Below, one piece after another: positions 11,388-22,717 of a stretch of DNA of 45,942 nucleotides. The notes below the pieces were generated by a model that saw nothing but the letters and a program-made list of their open reading frames with translations, was not told where the DNA came from and made no database searches. A program made the translations under genes and the position numbers. Source of the stretch: Podochytrium sp. JEL0797 (Eukaryota; Chytridiomycota; Chytridiomycetes; Chytridiales; Chytriomycetaceae); the NCBI GenBank assembly GCA_027596195.1, contig JADGJG010000089.1:1-45942 (forward strand). Direction: 5' to 3'. Position 1 is the stretch's first letter. The number at the start of each line of letters is the position of its first letter.

Positions 11388-12705
11388 ATGCTTGCCCTCA
11401 TCATTGCTCGTTCCCGAGTTGTCCCAATTCAGACCCGAGCTGCCGCCCTATCCACAGTTACAACGCCACGATCCTCTCTGCCAATGGTCTTGAGGGTGGT
11501 GCTGGAATCGTCGCTTTCAACAGACGAAAAGATAGAAGTCATTCGGGAGTATGTTGAGACTAATCTGGCCTTTGTCGAAAGGGAGCGGGCGCTGGAGAGA
11601 GAGAAAGCCGCGGCTCGTGAAAGGGAGTTGGCGCTATTTGAGGCGGCTCGTGAAAGAGAGTTGGCGGTAGAGAGAGAGAAAGCCGCGGCTCTCGAGGCGG
11701 CTCGTGAAAGCGAGAGGGTGCTTGCTGGAAGGGTGAGATTACTCTTGGAACAATCTTTACAAGACAAGAATGATCGACTGCGAGCGATGGCATTGGATAG
11801 TTACTATTTTCAAAGGAACCTGAAGGGTCGTTATGTTCTCGGTACGTTTGTCCCACGGGGTCGGTGATTCACCCAAAAAAATTGAAAATTTTTTGACGCC
11901 CTTCGAAGGGCGTCCCCAGTCATCTGCCGCGCGTCCTTACGGCCAAACCACCAACGGCAACGACCATTGGAATATCTCAAATTGGTGGTAAAAGTATGGA
12001 GAATATTTCTTACTGAATAGATATGTATATTTGTTGCTGAGAAAAAATCCAGCCGTTTTTTTAAAGCTCTCTTGACGATAGATCTAATCAACATTTTTAC
12101 TGTCTGAAATTCGGATTGTATTGGTTCTTATGTACCGCTAAGATCTTACTTTTCAAATATGATAAAAACGCGCTCATGAATTAATAACCGATTTTAAGAC
12201 TTTTTTAATCTCCCTCAAAAATGACGAGAACGCGGGGCCTGATAGCCCGTCACGCGAGTCTGTTAGCCGCCAGGGCGGCTGCAAATTAGCTTCCCCCAGA
12301 GCTGTAAGTACTATAGTTCACCCTGCGCGAGCCAGCCTCGGTCGTGAGGAGGATGCCGTGAACTTTGCTCAAGGTAAATCAAACTCAAATTGACTTTTGT
12401 CGCCCCCTCACATCCAAACTCTGCAGATCCCACTGGGAGTGACGGGAAGCGACTGGAACCTCACCAATTTAGCCTTCCGGGCATTCGAGGAGCAGTTCCT
12501 GGTACACTTTGTGTTTGATTTGATCATTTGCCTGGAATTCTGAAATTCATGCCTCGCAGAAGAAACCCCCTCTATTATTTGGAACGGAGCTGCATGTTTG
12601 CAACTGGATCAACTCTCGGGTAGTCTGGGCCCATTCTACAAGCTAAGTTTTTCGAGATTGACCCAAACGATGGATCTGCGGATTCGGAAACAAAATCTAA
12701 AATAA
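11388..12705 (+). CDS. Tentative coiled-coil protein with possible mitochondrial N-terminus
   Basis: Exon 1 (11388-11841) encodes an Arg/Ser-rich start (MLALIIARSRVVPIQTR), then a coiled coil made of repeated ALEREKAAARERELALFEAA-type segments to about residue 125, then SYYFQRNLKGRYVL before a GTACGT donor. Reading past the donor gives a stop at 11865-11867. Three downstream segments (12290-12373, 12427-12501, 12560-12705), each bounded by good splice signals, continue in the same phase and add about 100 residues ending in LRIRKQNLK, for a total near 252. Joining exon 1 to them needs a 448-bp intron, which is an inference. The family is unknown. Alternatively these are two genes, or exon 1 is a truncated member of a repeated family. 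Confidence 0.4.
11895..11914. repeat. Perfect 20-bp palindrome
   Basis: GACGCCCTTCGAAGGGCGTC is its own reverse complement over all 20 bases. It lies in the presumed first intron (or 3' flank) of the coiled-coil gene. It could form a hairpin in RNA or be a dyad binding site. Confidence 0.9.
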
Positions 12706-12727
12706 ATTGAAGTGCTTTATTTTAAGC

Positions 12728-14120
12728 TTAACTTACCAAAGCGAGTCCATCCACACTCTCATCAATCGAGCTTGCAAACACCGCTTCTGACCTCATCAAC
12801 CCAGGCACATCCCTCCCCCCTTCCACCAAACGCGGCGTGGGTGTCGGATTCAAAACCAACGCATGTCTCTGCCTCAGATACCTTTCCTCCAGTCCAATCT
12901 TCAACAACGGTTCCAACACCCCATCAAACTGCCGCGCCTCTGCAACTACTAACCCGGTGCGCCTCGCGTTGCGAATCATCCATTCCAGCGTCACATCCGC
13001 CAACCCGCGTTTGAAATGCATTCCGCCAATGTCACCGTGGAAACCGCGGAACCAGTGTTGCTTACGTTCAATGAAGTGATGGGACTCGACGCGTTCAAAC
13101 AGAGACACGGGCAAGAGTTTGCTCGTTTCGTCCATGGAGAGAGCGTGGAAGGCGTACGGGAGTGAGTCTCCAATTCTCATGTCGTGGAAATTGTTTTGCT
13201 CAATGAGTCGGGCGCAGTGGAGCATTTCGGAGGTGACGTCGGCAAGGCAACCTGGCAGAATATCTGTGAAAAACGAAAGATCGAATTGAATACCAAGCAG
13301 CAGGCAATAAATTGGCAATTTACATACGTTTGGGTACATCAAGTGCCGGAACGCAATCAAACAGGCCCAAGAATTGGAGGTCAACGTGAGGAACACATGA
13401 TTCTTTCTTGAACTCGGACGCATCGCGTTTCTCTTTGTAGAAGCCATACGCGTCGCAGATGCTCTTGCACAATGCTTTCGACTTCAAGTCATCCGAGTTT
13501 CGAATCAGGCCGGAATGGCGGATGAAGTTGAACAGGGATCGCAATGTGGCAGCTCCACGACTGAAACCGAATCCAAACACCGAATCCCCTTCCCTGGAAT
13601 CGATGCGCAATGAGACAAGTACTCCCAAACCGAAAGGGGATCTTTCCAACCTGTAATTCACGGCGAGCCACGAATACGCATCCAAAATGCTGTTGTCGAT
13701 ATTCCCAAACAAAGCCTCCAAGAAGTTCCGGGCCTCACTCTCCGCACTTCCACCAAAACTAGTCGCTACTCCAGAGTGGTAATACACGAGTTGATCCTCG
13801 ACGTTGTCGAGCAAATTCGCCAAGGCGATCATATTGGATCCGGTCAGTGCTGGAACGGACTTGATCCCGCCTTGTGAAGCGCCCAAGTTGGTGATTCCAG
13901 AAAAGGTGGCTGTTCCGTCGATCAGAATACAGAGGCGACGGGAGGCTGTGGCTGGACCAGGTGCAGGGGTTCGTGTGGGCTTGTCAAAGTGGGCAATTAG
14001 GACAGCTTCGTTGTCGACTTCCTGATTCTCATGCTTAAGATTGTGCGCGGTATCTTTGACTGCACGACGATTCCGTGGGGAGAAACAACGTCGTAACGGA
14101 TCCATGGCGAAACTCTTCAT
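12728..14120 (-). CDS. DUF2235 / Tle1-like alpha-beta hydrolase, copy A
   Basis: Three exons (14120-13651, 13593-13328, 13263-12728) give about 423 residues. The DUF2235 (Tle1-like phospholipase fold) motifs are present: RRLCILIDGT near residue 62-70, the nucleophile elbow GFGFSRGAATLRSL with Ser near 168, and HWFRGFHGDIGG with the expected catalytic His near 320. Intron 1 (57 bp) lies just before GDSVFGFGFSRG and its removal restores the family pattern NY-x(2)-GD; it is a multiple of three, so the unspliced frame also stays open. No signal peptide is seen, so the product is probably intracellular. Family members hydrolyse lipid esters, but the eukaryotic substrate is unknown. Copy B lies 87 bp further along in the same orientation with identical lengths for exons 2 and 3 (266 and 536 nt), so this is a tandem duplication. 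Confidence 0.85.
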
Positions 14121-14207
14121 TTGGATATTGGGAATAAAAAATCCAGTCCGCAGAAACGTCTCTATTTAATTTTCTTATCTTCATCTCTTCAGCCTGCATA
14201 TTCTAAT

Positions 14208-15586
14208 CTATTTTACCACGACAATTCTATCCACACTCTCATCGATCGAGCTTTCAAAATACGCATCCGAGTGCATCTCCTCCCTCGGCCCATAGAGACA
14301 AGGAACGCCTTTCGCCGGCGGAATCATATTCACCACCAAATCGTGCCTCCTATTCAAAAACTCTCGATCCAACCCGATCTTCAACAAGGGCTCCATCATC
14401 TTATCGAATTCATGAGCGTCCTTCACCACAAGTCCAGCCACCCTCGCGTTGCGAATCATCCATTCGAGCGTGATGTCGGCTAACCCGCGTTTGAAATTCA
14501 CACCGCCAATGTCTCCGTGAACGCCGCGGAACCAGTGCTGCTTGCGTTCAATGAAGTGTGGGGACTCGACGCGTTCAAACAGAGACACGGGCAAGAGTTT
14601 GGTTGTTTCGTCCATGGCGAGAGCGTGGTAGGCGAAAGGAAGAGTGTCGCCGATGGTCATGTTGTGGAACTTGTTTTCTTCAATGAGTTTGGCGCAGTGG
14701 AGCAATTCGGAAAAGCCGTCGGCAAAGAAACTTGGCAGAATATCTGCGAAAACAAAAATCGAATTGAATACAAAGAAGCAGGGTAGTAAATAGACAATCG
14801 AAATACTTTTGGGGATGTCAAGAGCCGGAACGCAATCAAATAGGCCCAAGAATTGGAGGTCAACGTGAGGAACACATGATTCTTTCTTGAACTCGGACGC
14901 ATCGCGTTTCTCCTTGTAAAAGCCATACGCGTCGCAGATGCTCTTGCAAAACGCCTCCGACTTCAAGTCGTTCGAGTTTCGAATCAAACCAGAATGGCGG
15001 ATGAAGTTGAACAAGGATCGCAACGTGGCAGCCCCGCGACTGAAACCGAATCCAAACACCGAATCTCCCTCTCTGGAATCAATACTGAGACAAGTACTAA
15101 CAAAGCGAAAGGGAATCTTTCCAACCTGTAATTCACAGCAAGCCACGAATACGCATCTAAAATGCTCTCATCGATATTGCCAAACAAGGCCTCCAAGAAG
15201 TTGCGTGCCTCACTCTCCAGGCTCCCACCAAAACTAGTCGCTGTCCCAGAATGGTAATACACGAGCTGATCGTCGACGTTGTCGAGCAAATTCGCCAAGG
15301 CGATCACATTGGATCCAGTCAGTGCTGGAAGGGGCTTGACCCCGCCTTGGGAAGCACCAGGGTCTGTATTTCCTGAGTAGGTGGCTGTTCCATCGATCAG
15401 AACGCAGAGACGGCGTCCAGATTTGGTAGTGCTGGCTGCTGGCACAGGCTTGTCAAATTGGGCAATCAGCACGGCTTCGTTGTCCACTTCATGGCTCTCA
15501 TGCTTCAGTTTCTGAGCGGGGTGTTTGGCCGCCAATTGGGGATGCTTCCGGAACAGCGACTTGAGCTGATCCAGGAGATTTGGCAT
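14208..15586 (-). CDS. DUF2235 / Tle1-like alpha-beta hydrolase, copy B
   Basis: Three exons (15586-15126, 15072-14807, 14743-14208) give about 420 residues, closely similar to copy A along the whole length. Motifs are RRLCVLIDGT, GFGFSRGAATLRSL and HWFRGVHGDIGG, so the Ser/His machinery is intact. Intron 1 is 53 bp here against 57 bp in copy A. The 4-bp difference would be a frameshift if the segment were coding, which is good evidence that it is a real intron. The N-terminus (MPNLLDQLKSLFRKHPQL) differs from copy A. Between the two genes only 87 bp remain, so copy A's promoter and copy B's terminator must be compact. Confidence 0.85.
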
Positions 15587-15890
15587 TGTGGGAGTGATTA
15601 AAAAAATGACACGTGAGTTGCAATCTCCTCATCTCTTTCACATGGATTTCTGACTACTGAATTTGTAACGAATAACGATACTCGCGATAAAGGATCCGGC
15701 ATTTCTAATCCGCATTCTTCACAACCAAAGATTAGTAATCTGTTATCGCCGCATGACATCGGATGAATCGCATTGCCTAGCAAAAAAAATTTCGTCTTCA
15801 AACCAACGCTTGTTTCCGTCACCTTGCCTTGGCACCACAACTGCCTCCGAATTCGCAGCTTTTCCTTCCCACCCAGAAACTCTATCCAAG

Positions 15891-17102
15891 ATGATAACAC
15901 CGCCCGTATCGCCCCAACCGAACTCGTTATCTCCGCATCGACACTCGCAATCCCACATGGACCCCCAACAAACAAGCACCTCGATGAACAAGTCCTCGCG
16001 AGTCAAACTCATTATTCCGCCCAACCTCCTTCCCTTCACAAGTTGCACTTCAGCTTCCCGCCTCTACGCAACTCTCGATACCGAAACCAAGGCACGCATG
16101 TCCGTTATCAACGCATTCGCATACAGCCCAGACGCATTCCTCCACCGATACCACGTCCACGGAATTGTCGGATTCGGCTCAAACGGCGCCGTTCTCGCCG
16201 CCCAAGACATGTTGTCGGAAAGATGCGACCCAGTCGCCATCAAGATAATCTACAAACGAGCAAAAGGGCCTCAAGAAACTCCCGACGAAATCGCCGCCCT
16301 GCGCGTTCTCAACGATACCGTATCACATCCTTCTATTCTGCATTCCCTCGCGTCCTGGGAAGATTCATGCCACTTTTATCTCGTGACGGAACTCTTTGGA
16401 AGCAACTGGCTCGTCAACGACCCTCAACCACTCCAACCCCTCCACTTCAAAACCATCCGATACGACACTCCTCACGTACACACCATGTCCGTTTCATCCG
16501 GCGCGTCCGACTTGTGGGCCTACACGTTCGCACTGCGAGCACATCTCCGCAAATCGAACCACCGCACCACCGTCCCCTCGACCCTCATCAAACACCTTTT
16601 CCGGGAAACTGCCAAAGCCGTCCTGGCGATGCACGCGGCCGGATTCGTCCACGGCGACGTGAAGCTCGAAAACGTGCTGTGTCAACAAACCGCGTCGGGA
16701 ATCTTGCCGTCCGTCATGCTCGTCGATTACGGACACATGAAGCACGTTCAGGAGGGAATTAAGCGGTATGGCACGCAGGAGGTGTCTCCGCCCGAGTTCC
16801 TCTCTGACAGTCCGTTTCTCGCGTCTGGGTGTATCGATGGACGACGGGCAGATGTGTTTGCGTTGGGGATGCTGCTGTATACCTTGTTTGATGAGACTGG
16901 CGGGTTGCCGGACGCTGTGGAGCGGGCTGGACGTGGAGAAGTCGGGTTTGAATGGCTGAAAGCTGTGGATTCAGGGAGGTTTCCGTTCGAGAGGCGAGTG
17001 GAGGGTCACCCCATGTGGGACTTGATGGACTCAATGTGCCGTGTGGTACCAGAGGAGAGGCTGGATATGGAAGGCGTTTTGGGACATTCGTGGTTGCTAT
17101 GA
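15891..17102 (+). CDS. Intronless protein kinase of the HGD-loop family (member 1)
   Basis: A single open frame codes for about 403 residues. The start at 15891 (MITPPVSPQ) is preferred over the in-frame ATG at 15753 because two paralogs in this window begin with the same M-x-TP-x-x-(S/T)P pattern. Kinase features are the glycine loop GFGSNGAVL (about 94), VAIKIIYK (Lys about 118), HGDVKLENVL (about 254), DYG where kinases usually have DFG (about 279), and YGTQEVSPPEFL in place of APE. A segment GASDLWAY between hinge and helix E is shared by all paralogs. HGD replaces HRD, so it is a non-RD kinase not expected to need classical activation-loop phosphorylation. Substrate unknown. It converges on the GH5 gene 110 bp downstream. 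Of the family members here it is the only one on the plus strand and the only one with DYG. Confidence 0.85.
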   Translation: MITPPVSPQPNSLSPHRHSQSHMDPQQTSTSMNKSSRVKLIIPPNLLPFTSCTSASRLYATLDTETKARMSVINAFAYSPDAFLHRYHVHGIVGFGSNGAVLAAQDMLSERCDPVAIKIIYKRAKGPQETPDEIAALRVLNDTVSHPSILHSLASWEDSCHFYLVTELFGSNWLVNDPQPLQPLHFKTIRYDTPHVHTMSVSSGASDLWAYTFALRAHLRKSNHRTTVPSTLIKHLFRETAKAVLAMHAAGFVHGDVKLENVLCQQTASGILPSVMLVDYGHMKHVQEGIKRYGTQEVSPPEFLSDSPFLASGCIDGRRADVFALGMLLYTLFDETGGLPDAVERAGRGEVGFEWLKAVDSGRFPFERRVEGHPMWDLMDSMCRVVPEERLDMEGVLGHSWLL

Positions 17103-17212
17103 TGAAGTGACGAAAAGCCGCTGCTGCTATTTATGACTTGTATTTATTCCCCCATAAGGAAGCAGTAAAAATGATAATCACAATGCGTTTATTTAATGAA
17201 AATGTCCACTTT

Positions 17213-19354
17213 TCAAAGGATGAGGCCAACCAATACCAAAATCCCAATCCGCACTCCCATTTCCGCGACACCACTCTGCTTGTTTGCAGCAGGGAGTGTG
17301 AGCACTGGAACTCCTGCTCCCTTGGGGTAAACAGCCAGAGTCACGTTCGCTCCATTCGCGGGCAACGACGTGTTGTTCGGAACAACGAAAATACTGCTGC
17401 CGAAGGGCCCATTATCGGCCAACGCAACGAATCCGCCAGAACTCGAAACCACCTCGACTTCGTATCCGCCCGGGTAAAACAAGGCAATATTGGTTCGAAT
17501 TTCAGTGATTCCACCGGTGCCCGTCTGTCCGTTCCAGGTGAAGGATAATGTAAATACGCGAGTCGCGTTGACAAACTGCATCTGCGTTGGAGTCCCGGCG
17601 ATGGCATGCGCGTAGGGTTGTGAGTACGCTGCCGCGAAATCTTGACGGACAGAACCAGTCAACGTATCAACCAGGCCGTTGTTGCCGCCTGCGAGAGAGG
17701 AGGAAAAATCAAAAACCAAACGCAGAGAATGCTCAACCAAAAAATCAACTCAAAACCTGTGATAACAAATCCGTTCAGCGGGACGTAGTCTTTATATTCC
17801 CATCCAGTGACAGAGAGGAAATGCTCGTTCGCGGATTCAAACGCTCCGGCAATAAAGGCAAGGTTCGTGCCTGAAAAACAATGTCGACGATCAGTTTGAA
17901 ATCGACGACCCGAACGCCGAGAAATACCATTTTTATATCCCATTTCAAACTCAGACAAAAATGCGCCACAGTTCAACGCATTCGCGGTGTCAATTCGGAA
18001 TCCCATCGTCGTCTGCCAAACAAAAATCAGCGCACACAAAAGCAAAGCCCGCAAGAAAACTCACCTTCAAATCATACTGCTTCTGTGCATCCGAGTAATA
18101 ATGGAAATTGAACACGCTCGTGTTGGAAAACGACGCGCCTCCAGGAACTTTTGTAAATCCGACCGTCTTTTGAATCAGCGTTACCGATTCAAAGTGGATG
18201 ATTGCATTCACATCGACGGCTCGAATGGCTGCGCTCACAACATCGTAGAATGGTTGCAAGTTATTGGTATTGGCATATTCCGCATCCAGGAGCAGAATAT
18301 TCGTAAAAATGTCTGCCGCGTTTCGAAAAAGGGCGGTTATAACTTGACGTGGACACGAGCGCAAACGGACACCAACCTCCAAAAAATGGCTCGTTAATGA
18401 TATCGTAACCAATAATATTCTTGAACGGCAAGAACGTTTTGGCAACTGTTGTCCAGTAATTCACAAAATGGTCTCGAACGTCGTTCGTGTTCGAGTACAG
18501 TTGCTGATACGCGTACGCAGCCGAGTCGGTGGCTTGATATAAAGGCCACGATACTTTTCCGCAATCGCTCTCTGATAAATTACCATTGGAAGAAATTTTG
18601 TAGGGCGTGGGTTGGAGGGGAACCGGGAAACCAACCTGTTCAGCGTTTCAGCAAGAGTAAACAACGCTTCGAATCGGAACCAAAACAGACTGCATTCTTA
18701 CGATTCCAGAACTAGCCGTGGGATTCGTCTTGATAATATACGGCGGAACGCCCTCCCCGCAAAAGAATTCCGACAAAATGTCTTGATGGAAATCGAGTAG
18801 CACATAGATCCCTGCGTCGCTACACATTTGGACGATCTGAGACATTTCGTTGAGATAGGTCTGGTTGTAGTTTCCTTGTGTTGGTTCTACGCCGGGCCAC
18901 ATGACGCCTGATGCGCACAAAAATTTAGAATTGGGTTCAGCCCACACTTCCCACGCCAGCATGCTCAAGGATCAGGCTGATTTATAGAGCACGTATCGAT
19001 CACGACGTACCCAATCGAATTGCAGTCGTTCCATGCGCGGCCAGAATGTCAACATCCTTTTGATTGAACGACATGAGCGGACTCGCTGTTGCAGAGATAT
19101 CCGGGATGTATGGAAACACTTTGGCCACGACATTCGATCCCCTGATGAATGCGGCCAACACCACATTCGGTTCAGCTTGAGATAAAATTGTCGAAAGTGC
19201 ACAACAAAGCAATTTACCGAAAGATGCGCGATCTCCCCAATTCATCGATGAAGAGGGGGCCGGATACAGAGACTATGCGGGTGGGGGTTGTTGCAGCAGA
19301 GGTGTGTGTTGCGAAGGCGAGAGCCAAGAGGGGTAAGATGGTGATCCAGAGCAT
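17213..19354 (-). CDS. Endoglycoceramidase-like glycoside hydrolase family 5, copy 1
   Basis: Eight exons (19354-19218, 19141-19011, 18907-18702, 18635-18377, 18312-18065, 18012-17928, 17870-17757, 17688-17213) give about 551 residues. A signal peptide (MLWITILPLLALAFATHTSA) is followed by a GH5 barrel: IRLGVMWPGVEPTQGNYNQ, VLLDFHQDILSEFFCGEGVP (an endoglycoceramidase hallmark), NIIGYDIINEPFFGG with the acid/base Glu near 241, and NCGAFLSEFEMG with the nucleophile Glu near 348. A C-terminal beta-sandwich-like region ends in a hydrophobic tail (IGILVLVGLIL), which may be a GPI or membrane anchor. Known enzymes of this group cleave the glycan from glycosphingolipids. Here it would act outside the cell or in the secretory pathway, possibly on fungal glucosylceramide or sterol glucosides. 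It is tandem with copy 2. Confidence 0.9.
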
Positions 19355-19515
19355 GCGTGGGGACCCAGCAATTTTTTTGCGATCAATCTTGGCAATAAAT
19401 AACTGCGTTTCAGCGCGCCAAAATCTTACATGAGTCCGTAGATTTTTCTTTTGTTAGGTACTTGTATGGTCAACGGGTTACGTGAAAAGTGAAAAAGAGG
19501 AGGTGCAATGGATTT

Positions 19516-21678
19516 CTATTCCTCCCCCACCAAAACCGCGATCCAAAAAACAACCAACAAGCCACCCCACACTCCCACTTTCCCAACCCCACTTTGCTTC
19601 CCCGTCGCTTGAGCACCTCCGCTCGGAATCTCAACAACCGGCACCTCCGCCCCCTTCGGGAAAATCGCAACCACAACGCGTGCCCCATTCTCTGGTACTG
19701 TTGCATTGCTTGGAACAACAAAAATGCTACTATTGAACACCCCATTGTCATCCAACGCCACGAATCCACCGGAGCTCGACGCGATCGAGACTTGATACCC
19801 TTGCGGGTAAAACAGGGGGATGTTGGTTCGGATTTCGGTGGTTCCCGCGGGACCCGGTTGTCCATTCCAAGTGAAGGATAATGTAAATACGCGAGACGCG
19901 TTGATAAACTGCATCTGCGTTGGAGTCCCGGCGATGGCATGCGCGTAGGGTTGTGAATAGGCTGCTGCAAAGTCTGGACGAACGGAACCAGTTGATGTGT
20001 CAACGAGGCCGTTGGTCATTCCGGGAAAGTCGTCTGCAATGAAATTGCTGGGATCAGGAAGAGGAAACCCCGGGGTCAACGCAAGAGGAGTTCACAAAAA
20101 CCTGTGATAACGAATCCGTTAGGCGGGATATAGTCTTTATATCCCCATCCAGTAGCCGAAAGGAAATGTTGATTTGCGGATTCAAACGCGCCGGCGATCG
20201 CGGCAAGGTTTGTGCCTGGGGACAAAAAAATTGACGAATCAGCTCGAAGTCGACGATACAAAATGCGAGGACTATACCGTTAAAATACCCCATTTCGAAT
20301 TCAGACAAAAATGCGCCACAGTTCAACGCATTCGCAGTGTCGATTCGGAATCCCATTGTCGTCTGCCAAACAAAAATCAGCCAAAAACGAATCCGCGGAA
20401 TCAAAAAAAAGTCACATTCAAATCATATTGCCGCTGGGCTCCCGAGTAATAATGGAAATTGAAAACGCTCGTGTTGGCAAACGACGCGCCTCCAGGTACT
20501 TTGGTGAACCCGACTGTTTTTTGAATCAGCGTTACCGATTCGAAGTGGATGATTGCGTTCACGTCGACAGCCCGAATGGCTGCACTCACGACGTCGTAAA
20601 ATGGCTCCAGGTTTTTGGTGTTGGCATAAGTCGGGTCAAGGAGCAGAATATTCGTGAAAATATCTGCGCGGTTCGAAATCATCAGAATTTTATGAGCAAA
20701 GCACAACAAAGTACACTGTGACTGACCTCCAAAGAATGGCTCGTTTATGATGTCGTATCCAATAATATTCTTGAACGGCAGGAACGTTTTGGCAACTGTC
20801 GTCCAATAGTCAACAAAGTGGTCTCGAACGCCATTCGTGTTCGAGTACAGTTGCTGATAGGCGTACGCGACCGAATCGGTGGCTTGATACAAAGTCCATG
20901 ATAGTTCGCGGCAATCACTCTCAGATGGAATTCCATCGGAAGAAGTTTTGAAGGGTGTGGGTCGAAGAGGAACCGGGAAACCCGTCTGTTTTGTTTCATC
21001 AGAGAACGCCAGTCGATTAAATATATGATTTCTTACGATTCCAGTGTTGGCTGACGGATTCGCTTGAACGATATAAGGCGGAACGCCCTCGCCGCAAAAG
21101 AATTCCGAGAGAATATCTTGGTGGAAATCGAGCAGCACATAGATCCCTGCGTCGCTACACATTTGGACAATTTGGGCCATCTCACTGAGATATGACTGGT
21201 TGTAGTTTCCCTGCGTTGGCTCCACGCCAGGCCACATGATGCCTGGTAGGAAGAAATTTTTAGAATCCCGTTAACGTTAAGCCCGCATGTTCAGAGTGTG
21301 GGATGAGCTTTTGGCCAAGCATTAATCTTTGCGCACCTAATCTGATCGCAGTGGTTCCATGTGCCGCGAGAATGTCGACATCGTTTTGATTGAATGACAT
21401 GAGTGGACTTGCGGAGGCCGAAAGGTCTGGGATGTACGGAAAGACCTTTGCCACGACATTCGTTCCTCTGCAGGCGTTGGAAATGCATGAGAAGCGATTC
21501 AAAGTGAGATCAGATGCCGCCAGTGAGGAGGGAATGCGAACCGGAAGATGCGCGATCTCCCCAATTCATCGATGAACAGGGGGCCGGACACTGAGACGAT
21601 ACGGACGGGAGCTGCGGCCGCAGATACCAGCGCCATAGAAGAGGCGGTCCAGATGGACAATAGAACGATCCAGAACAT
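19516..21678 (-). CDS. Endoglycoceramidase-like glycoside hydrolase family 5, copy 2
   Basis: Eight exons (21678-21542, 21467-21337, 21242-21037, 20985-20727, 20663-20416, 20362-20278, 20215-20102, 20033-19516) give about 565 residues. The first seven exons have exactly the same lengths as in copy 1 (137, 131, 206, 259, 248, 85, 114), so the genes arose by tandem duplication with every intron position kept. The signal peptide (MFWIVLLSIWTASSMAL), the FHQD and CGEGVPPYI motifs, the Glu of INEPFFGG and the Glu of FLSEFE are all intact. Only exon 8 is longer (518 against 476 nt), giving a different C-terminal tail that again ends hydrophobic. Introns differ in sequence much more than exons, which points to purifying selection on both copies. 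Confidence 0.9.
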
Positions 21679-21977
21679 GTGTTTTGGGAAGAGATCAATT
21701 TGCTGACAGGTATTCAAGCCCCACTCGCCACCACGATTTACCAGAGTGCATTCGCTCAAAAGATCTCGAATGCATCGAACTAATCAAAGCAGACAACGAG
21801 ACGCGTGGAAAAATTCTCGAAAGAGCAAAAAACTTCAGAATGCAAAAGTGACCCCTAAAGTGACAGAAAGTCTATTCTTCTGAAGTGCGGACGAAGAACG
21901 GGAATCAAAAACGGATGAAAAAAAATACAACAGCGACACAACACGTCCTCCTTCCTTCTCCAATTCCCAAAAAACAT

Positions 21978-22717
21978 TCAAGCCAACCCCCCAAACGGTC
22001 CACGAATACGACGCGCCAGCTGAATATCCTTTTGCATAATCGTCACACGTTTCGCGTGAATCGCGCACAGATTCGCGTCCTCAAACAAGTGCACGAGGAA
22101 CGCTTCGGCGGCTTCCTGAAGCGCGAAAATGGCCTGGCTTTGGAGACGAAGGGACGTTCCTTGGTCGAATCGGTCCTTTGTCAATTCCTGAACAATTTCG
22201 CGAACCTGGTTTGTGGAAAGAGAAGGGTTAGATTCGATGTGAGGAGGGGGGGGGGTGTGATGGAATCGAATTGCTGCGTTTGACGGGTCGATTTTCGAAG
22301 CAGTCTCCCGAGCACATTAATATCCCGGCGGTCCGTGCATTTCCGGAATTGTTTATTCAGCGGGATTGCGAATCAGCTTTGAATGGTTGTTGTCCGGATG
22401 AGCGCTGTTTTGTTCTCGTTCTCACCACGCGCGAGAAGGGCAACTTGCGGAGCAGCAGGTCCGTGGACTTCTGGTACTTTCTGATCTCTCTGAGGGCCAC
22501 GGTGCCTGGTCGGTATCTGTGCGGTCTCTTTGTGGCCACGAGGTTCTTTTTGCCGGGGGTGCCTAGGAACAACAGTAAATAAACTAGGGAAGAAAGTGGG
22601 GAGCCCCTAGGGAAGAAAGAAGAAACCTTTGACGGCCTTGGACGCTCTTCTGGGCGACGACGAGGGCGAGGAGGCAGCGGCTTTCTTGCTGGCGGGCGCC
22701 GCTTTGCTTCGGGCCAT
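21978..22717 (-). CDS. CENPA: Centromeric histone H3 variant (CENP-A/cenH3)
   Basis: Three exons (22717-22627, 22562-22426, 22205-21978) give about 151 residues. The histone fold is clear: [69 protein letters not shown] and [10 protein letters not shown]. Four points mark it as cenH3 and not canonical H3. The N-terminal tail ([18 protein letters not shown]) has no ARTKQTARKS match. The stretch between VREI and ALQEA is seven residues longer than in canonical H3 (loop 1, with [13 protein letters not shown]). The helix reads [11 protein letters not shown]. The C-terminus is [11 protein letters not shown] instead of ERA. It would replace H3 in centromeric nucleosomes. The gene is split by introns and is not in a histone cluster. 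The last intron carries a run of 10 C on the transcript strand. Confidence 0.88.

Noticed and set aside
14984..15146. Frameshift making DUF2235 copy B a pseudogene
   Set aside because: Removing a 53-bp GT-AG intron restores the conserved NYREGD motif, and the rest of the gene is intact.
17213..21678. Bacterial horizontal transfer of the GH5 genes
   Set aside because: Seven introns at the same positions in both copies and no change in base composition; eukaryotic endoglycoceramidases of this type are known.
21978..22717. Canonical histone H3
   Set aside because: The tail, loop 1 length, QEAAEAF and C-terminus all differ from H3, and no other histone gene is adjacent.
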